A stretch of 8,819 nucleotides of DNA from positions 1 through 8,819 of the forward strand of contig JAIYAI010000013.1 of NCBI GenBank assembly GCA_027489135.1, in the 5' to 3' direction. The DNA is from Acetobacteraceae bacterium (GTDB lineage Bacteria; Pseudomonadota; Alphaproteobacteria; Acetobacterales; Acetobacteraceae). The notes beneath the pieces were generated by a model. The model did no database searches and was not told the origin of the DNA. It was given only the letters and a program-made list of their open reading frames with translations. The position numbers were made by a program, and so were the translations under genes. Of the stretch, positions 6,001 to 8,819 are shown one piece after another. Position 1 is the first letter of the stretch, and each line of letters starts with the position of its first letter.

Positions 6001-7206
6001 ATGTCCGATTCACCGCGGCCCTTCGCGGGCGTCCGCATCCTGGACTTCACCCAGGTGCTCGCCGGCCCCTTCGCCAGTTATCAGTTCGCCCTGCTCGGCG
6101 CCCATGTCGTCAAGGTGGAGCGGCGGGAGGGCGAGGACATGCGCCGCACGCCGCTGTCCCGCGAATGGGCGGAGCGCAACCAGGCGCCGTCCTACCAGGC
6201 CGTCAACGGCGGCAAGCGCAGCCTGACGCTCGATCTGCAGAAGCCGGCGGCGCAGGCGATCATCCGCAGGCTCGTTACCCAGGTCGACGTGGTGATGGAG
6301 AATTTTCGCCCCGGCGTGATGGACCGGCTCGGCCTCGGGTCGAAGGCGCTGTTGGAGATCAACCCGCGGCTGATCTTCTGCAGCGTCTCCGGCTTCGGCC
6401 AGACCGGGCCCTTCCGCGCCGAGGCCGGCTATGACGGCCGCATCCAGGCGACCTCCGGCATCATGGCGATGACGGGCCACCCCGGCGGCGACCCGATCCG
6501 CGCCGGCTTCGCGGTCTGCGACACGCTCTCCGGCATGACGGCGGCCTTCGCCGTTTCCTCCGCCCTGTTCCAGCGGACGCATACGGGGCGGGGCCAGGTG
6601 ATCGATGTCTCCATGCTGGAGGCGACGCTGGCCTTCCTCGCGCCGCAGGTGGCGGACTGGACCGTCGCCGGCCACAAGCAGGTGCCCTGGGGCAACCAGG
6701 CGATCAGCCGCCGCGCCACGGCGAACCTGTTCCGCTGCGGCAGCGGGCACCTGCTGCTCGCCTGCAACACGGAGAAGCAGTACCGCTGCCTGATGACGGC
6801 GATCGGCCGCGCCGACGCGCTGGAGGACCCGCTGCTGGCGGACTGGTTCCTGCGCACCGAGAACAAGGATCATCTCCGCGCCATCATCGAGGACGCCCTG
6901 AGCAAGGCCGAGCCCGAGGAATGGGAGGCGACGCTGAACTCCGCCGGCGCGCCCTGCGCCCGGGTCCGACGCGTGGACGAGGCGCTGGCGCATGAGCAGG
7001 TGGCCGCGCGCCCCGGCCTGATGCAGAGCGTCGAGACGCCCTGGGGCCCACTGGAATTCGCCACCACCGGCTTCCGCCTGGCGCATGGCGACGCGAAGCT
7101 CGAGCATATGGCGCCCGAGATCGGCGCCGATACCGAGGCCGTGCTCGCCGAAGCCGGCTACGCCGCGGCGGAGATCGCGCAGTTCAGGACGGATGAGGTG
7201 ATCTGA
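6001..7206 (+). CDS. Family III CoA-transferase (CaiB/BaiF type)
   Basis: A 401-residue family III CoA-transferase, the normal length. It moves CoA from an acyl-CoA donor to a carboxylic acid through an aspartyl-CoA thioester. Landmarks, numbered from the upstream GTG at 5992, are GVRILDFTQVLAGPFAS (13-29), VKVER (40-44), NGGKRSLTLDL (72-82), ENFRPGVMDRLGL (103-115), GYDGRIQATSG (146-156) and the likely catalytic Asp177 in AVCDTLSGMTAA, followed by HTGRGQVIDVSMLEA (197-211). The donor and acceptor cannot be read; known relatives use carnitine, formate/oxalate, bile acids or aromatic succinates. Two starts are possible: ATG 6001, used here, five bases after the GrdB-like stop, or GTG 5992, overlapping that stop as GTGA. 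Neither has a clear Shine-Dalgarno, so coupling to the upstream gene is likely. It probably activates the acid made by its neighbours. Confidence 0.92.
   Translation: MSDSPRPFAGVRILDFTQVLAGPFASYQFALLGAHVVKVERREGEDMRRTPLSREWAERNQAPSYQAVNGGKRSLTLDLQKPAAQAIIRRLVTQVDVVMENFRPGVMDRLGLGSKALLEINPRLIFCSVSGFGQTGPFRAEAGYDGRIQATSGIMAMTGHPGGDPIRAGFAVCDTLSGMTAAFAVSSALFQRTHTGRGQVIDVSMLEATLAFLAPQVADWTVAGHKQVPWGNQAISRRATANLFRCGSGHLLLACNTEKQYRCLMTAIGRADALEDPLLADWFLRTENKDHLRAIIEDALSKAEPEEWEATLNSAGAPCARVRRVDEALAHEQVAARPGLMQSVETPWGPLEFATTGFRLAHGDAKLEHMAPEIGADTEAVLAEAGYAAAEIAQFRTDEVI
7195..7203 (+). promoter_or_regulatory. Extended Shine-Dalgarno for the RidA-like gene
   Basis: GAGGTGATC is complementary over nine bases to the usual 16S rRNA 3' end (GATCACCTC) and sits two bases before the ATG at 7206, the GAGG core being seven bases away. 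It lies inside the last codons of the CoA-transferase gene, which end in Asp-Glu-Val-Ile. It fixes the ATG at 7206, whose A is shared with the upstream TGA, and predicts strong initiation. Confidence 0.8.
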
Positions 7207-7967
7207 TGCAGACCAGGACCCTCGCCGATCGCGGCTACCGCTTCATCCCCGCGGTGTTCCAGTACTCGGCCGGCGTCGCCGCGGAGCCGGGCTACCGGAT
7301 CGAGCGCGCGCGCTTCACCGAACCCGTGCCGATGGCCGAGGGCTGGCAGCGCATCGCAGCCCACTTTGGCGCCATGGGGGTGCCGAAGACCGCCTTCTGC
7401 GCCTGCGAACTGCGCTCCCCCGCGCCCTTCACCGACCAGGGCTTCATCGACTTCAACCGCCTCTATGCCGCGGTGCTGAAGGACTGGGGCGTGCTGCTGG
7501 ACGACGGCGCGCACGGCAACCCCGTCGCCCGCAGCAATGTCTGCCCCGAGCTCGAGAAGCCGCCCGAGCCTGGCTTCCACGCCTTCTGCTACGTCGTGCC
7601 CGACCCGAACGCCGCGCCGAGCTTCGCCAATGCCGGCAGCGGCGAATCGATGGAGGGCAACGCCACCTACCGGGAGCGGACGGTCGCCTACGGGGATACC
7701 TCGCAGTCCGGCATGCTGGCCAAGGGCCGCCACGTGCTGGCGACGATGGAGGCACGGATGGCCGCCCTCGGCTTCGCCTGGAAGGATACGACCGCGTCGC
7801 AGGTCTACACGGTCTACGACCTCTACCCCTTCCTGGCGTCGGAGATCGTCGCGCGTGGCGCGGCCCGGCACGGGCTGACCTGGCATTACTGCCGCCCGCC
7901 GGTGATCGGCCTCGACTACGAGATGGACTGCCGCGGCGTCACCGTGGAACGGGTGCTGCCGCGCTGA
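7206..7967 (+). CDS. Uncharacterised protein with RidA/YjgF-like features
   Basis: A 253-residue soluble protein, last of the operon. I do not recognise it with certainty. The C-terminal half has the pattern of the RidA/YjgF fold: GMLAKGRHVLATMEARMAALG (169-189) like its long helix, then SQVYTVYDL (198-206) like the V-x-x-T-V-Y strand, and CRPPVIGLDYEMDC (229-242) like the R-x-x-V-x-x-L terminal strand with Arg230 where RidA binds a carboxylate. The first half (FCACELRSPAPF 64-75, DFNRLYAAVLKDWG 82-95, RSNVCPELEKPP 109-120) may be a second, diverged copy. RidA proteins hydrolyse reactive enamines and imines, and some act as 2-aminomuconate-type deaminases, so a deaminase role is plausible. 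It could instead be one of the newer 2-aminomuconate deaminase groups. Cysteines at 65, 67, 113, 128, 229 and 242 are unusually many. The function is inferred. Confidence 0.85.
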   Translation: MQTRTLADRGYRFIPAVFQYSAGVAAEPGYRIERARFTEPVPMAEGWQRIAAHFGAMGVPKTAFCACELRSPAPFTDQGFIDFNRLYAAVLKDWGVLLDDGAHGNPVARSNVCPELEKPPEPGFHAFCYVVPDPNAAPSFANAGSGESMEGNATYRERTVAYGDTSQSGMLAKGRHVLATMEARMAALGFAWKDTTASQVYTVYDLYPFLASEIVARGAARHGLTWHYCRPPVIGLDYEMDCRGVTVERVLPR

Positions 7968-7977
7968 TCCGGGTTGC

Positions 7978-8003
7978 CGTGACCGGCGCGGTTGGGGGTC
8001 ACG
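7978..8003 (+). terminator. Hairpin just after the operon, possible terminator
   Basis: CGTGACC (7978-7984) and GGTCACG (7997-8003) are perfect inverted repeats with a 12-base loop, starting 10 bases after the stop of the RidA-like gene. No T-run follows, so it is not a textbook intrinsic terminator. In GC-rich genomes such 3' hairpins may still slow polymerase or protect the mRNA end. Confidence 0.3.
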
Positions 8004-8009
8004 CGAGGC

Positions 8010-8026
8010 GACCGGATGTCCCGGTC
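8010..8026 (+). terminator. Second 3' hairpin, tandem with the first
   Basis: GACCGG (8010-8015) and CCGGTC (8021-8026) are perfect inverted repeats with a five-base loop, only six bases after the preceding hairpin. The tandem placement after the last gene of an operon supports a transcript-end role, though no T-tract follows. Bases 8027 to about 8120 hold nothing else I can support. Confidence 0.28.
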
Positions 8027-8121
8027 TCGCCCGGCCGTGGCCAGGATGCGCGGGATCCCGCCGTCGGATGGCGCGCGCCGCGGCATGCAGACAGGCAGCA
8101 CTGCGGCCGCGACCCGCGGCA

Positions 8122-8163
8122 ATAGGCGACGCGCGCCTCGCCGCGGCCGGCGACGCCGCCTAT
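8122..8163 (+). promoter_or_regulatory. Long bulged hairpin in the leader of the oxidoreductase gene
   Basis: ATAGGCG (8122-8128) pairs with CGCCTAT (8157-8163); inside it GCG (8131-8133) pairs with CGC (8154-8156), and TCGCCG (8138-8143) pairs with CGGCGA (8148-8153) around a CGGC tetraloop. The result is a 16-bp hairpin with two left-side bulges, ending 29 bases before the ATG at 8193. An 8-bp direct repeat, GGCGACGC (8125-8132 and 8149-8156), is embedded in it. It could be a 5'-leader element or a protein-binding site. The pairing is seen; a role is inference. Confidence 0.35.
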
Positions 8164-8192
8164 CCTGCGCGGGTCCGGGAGAGGAGAGGGGC

Positions 8193-8819
8193 ATGGCACC
8201 GCGCCGGCTGCGCTGGGGAATCGTCGGGCTCGGCTCGCTCGCCGCCAATGGGATCATGCCCGCGGTGGCGCGCAGCGAATTCGCCACGGTCACCGCCTGC
8301 GCCACGCGAGACCCCGACAAGGCGCGGGACTTCGCCGCGCGCTTCGGCATCGCCACGGCGCATGACGATCCCGTATCCCTTGCCCGCGACCCGAACGTCG
8401 ACGCCGTCTTCGTCGCCTCGCCCAATGCGCTGCACCGGGCCCCCGTGCTGGCCGCCGCGGCGGCCGGCAAGCATGTGCTCTGCGAGAAGCCGCTGGCGCT
8501 TTCCCTCGACGACGCCGAGGCGATGGTCGCCGCCTGCCGCGACGCGGGGGTGATGCTGCGGCTCGGCCTGCATCTCCGCTTCGAGCGCTTCCTCGACCGG
8601 GTGGGCGAGGTGCTGCGCGCGGGCGAGATCGGCCCCGTCCGCGCGCTCTCGATCGAACGCGCCGCGCCGCCGGCGGAGCGCGTGCCCTGGCGCGAGGATC
8701 CGGCGCAGGGCGGCAGCGTCCTCTACGACGTCGGCGTGCATCTCCTCGACCTCGCGCCGCGGCTGCTGGGCGCGCCGCTGGTCGCGGTGCAGGGGCTGGC
8801 CTTCCCGCCGCCGGGCAGC
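8193..8819 (+). CDS. Gfo/Idh/MocA family NAD(P)-dependent oxidoreductase, N-terminal part
   Basis: The first 209 residues of an oxidoreductase that runs off the right edge without a stop. The N-terminal Rossmann fold has the dinucleotide loop GIVGLGSLAANGIMPAV (9-25) and an Asp at 40 after ACATR, as in NAD(P) binders of this family. The segment VFVASPNALH (72-81) leads to the family hallmark CEKPLA (97-102), with Lys99. The second domain begins with GEIGPVRALSIERAAPP (144-160) and carries GGSVLYDVGVHLLDL (173-187), His183 being the likely catalytic histidine. Relatives oxidise or reduce sugars, inositols and related polyols; the substrate here is unknown. The ATG at 8193 has GAGGAG (8181-8186) six bases upstream. 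A 225-base structured spacer separates it from the upstream operon, so it is probably a separate transcription unit. Confidence 0.9.
   Translation, partial: MAPRRLRWGIVGLGSLAANGIMPAVARSEFATVTACATRDPDKARDFAARFGIATAHDDPVSLARDPNVDAVFVASPNALHRAPVLAAAAAGKHVLCEKPLALSLDDAEAMVAACRDAGVMLRLGLHLRFERFLDRVGEVLRAGEIGPVRALSIERAAPPAERVPWREDPAQGGSVLYDVGVHLLDLAPRLLGAPLVAVQGLAFPPPGS

Noticed and set aside
4883..6013. N-terminal extension of the upstream amidohydrolase frame by about 377 codons on the minus strand
   Set aside because: It is antisense to the GrdB-like gene, is Arg/Ala/Gly-rich without family motifs, and the family start (DCDVH) comes directly after the ATG at 4882.
6010..7107. Minus-strand ORF of 365 codons
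   Set aside because: Antisense to the CoA-transferase gene, whose family motifs run the full length; the minus frame is low-complexity Gly/Arg/Ala.
7158..7886. Minus-strand ORF of 242 codons opposite the RidA-like gene
   Set aside because: The plus-strand frame has an excellent Shine-Dalgarno, an overlap with the upstream stop and a balanced protein-like composition; the minus frame does not.
8068..8553. Plus-strand ORF of 161 codons across the spacer and the oxidoreductase gene
   Set aside because: Its second half overlaps the Gfo/Idh/MocA gene in another frame, and its sequence is Arg/Ala/Pro-rich without motifs.

Overview
The window is GC-rich, densely coding DNA with a strong G/C bias at third codon positions. 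Several gene starts overlap the preceding stop. This fits an aerobic, metabolically versatile alphaproteobacterium, possibly of the Acetobacteraceae/Roseomonas type. That assignment rests on composition and gene content only, since no rRNA or marker gene is present. I see no tRNA, rRNA, CRISPR array, transposase or phage gene.

Layout, left to right. (1) Bases 2-1023, plus strand: the 3' end of a thiolase-like acetyl-CoA acetyltransferase, overlapped by a complete crotonase-family enoyl-CoA hydratase. (2) Bases 1024-4882, minus strand: a co-directional set read right to left. It comprises two paralogous amidohydrolase-2 family proteins (stop and start overlapping as TGATG), a small Rieske [2Fe-2S] protein and an AI-2E/PerM-type membrane protein. 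The last meets the crotonase gene stop-to-stop in one TGATCA palindrome. (3) Bases 4883-5026: a divergent intergenic region with a candidate promoter for the minus set and a perfect 9-bp hairpin over the Shine-Dalgarno of the plus set. (4) Bases 5027-7967, plus strand: a tight three-gene operon of a cysteine-type relative of the glycine/betaine/sarcosine/D-proline reductase B subunit (GrdB/PrdB), a family III (CaiB/BaiF-type) CoA-transferase and an uncharacterised 253-aa protein with RidA/YjgF-like features. (5) Bases 7968-8192: a non-coding, hairpin-rich spacer. (6) Bases 8193 to the end: the 5' part of a Gfo/Idh/MocA-family oxidoreductase.

Taken together the window looks like a catabolic locus for an unidentified, probably nitrogen-containing or cyclic carboxylic acid. 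The amidohydrolase pair could hydrolyse or decarboxylate it. The GrdB/PrdB-like protein could cleave or reduce a bond, the RidA-like protein could hydrolyse an enamine or imine, and the CoA-transferase could activate the acid. The crotonase and thiolase could finish by beta-oxidation-like steps. The assignments to families are well supported; the order of steps and the substrate are inference. The most unusual element is the GrdB/PrdB-like gene, a family known from selenium-dependent amino-acid fermentation in anaerobes. Here it has cysteines in place of selenocysteine and no other reductase subunit nearby.
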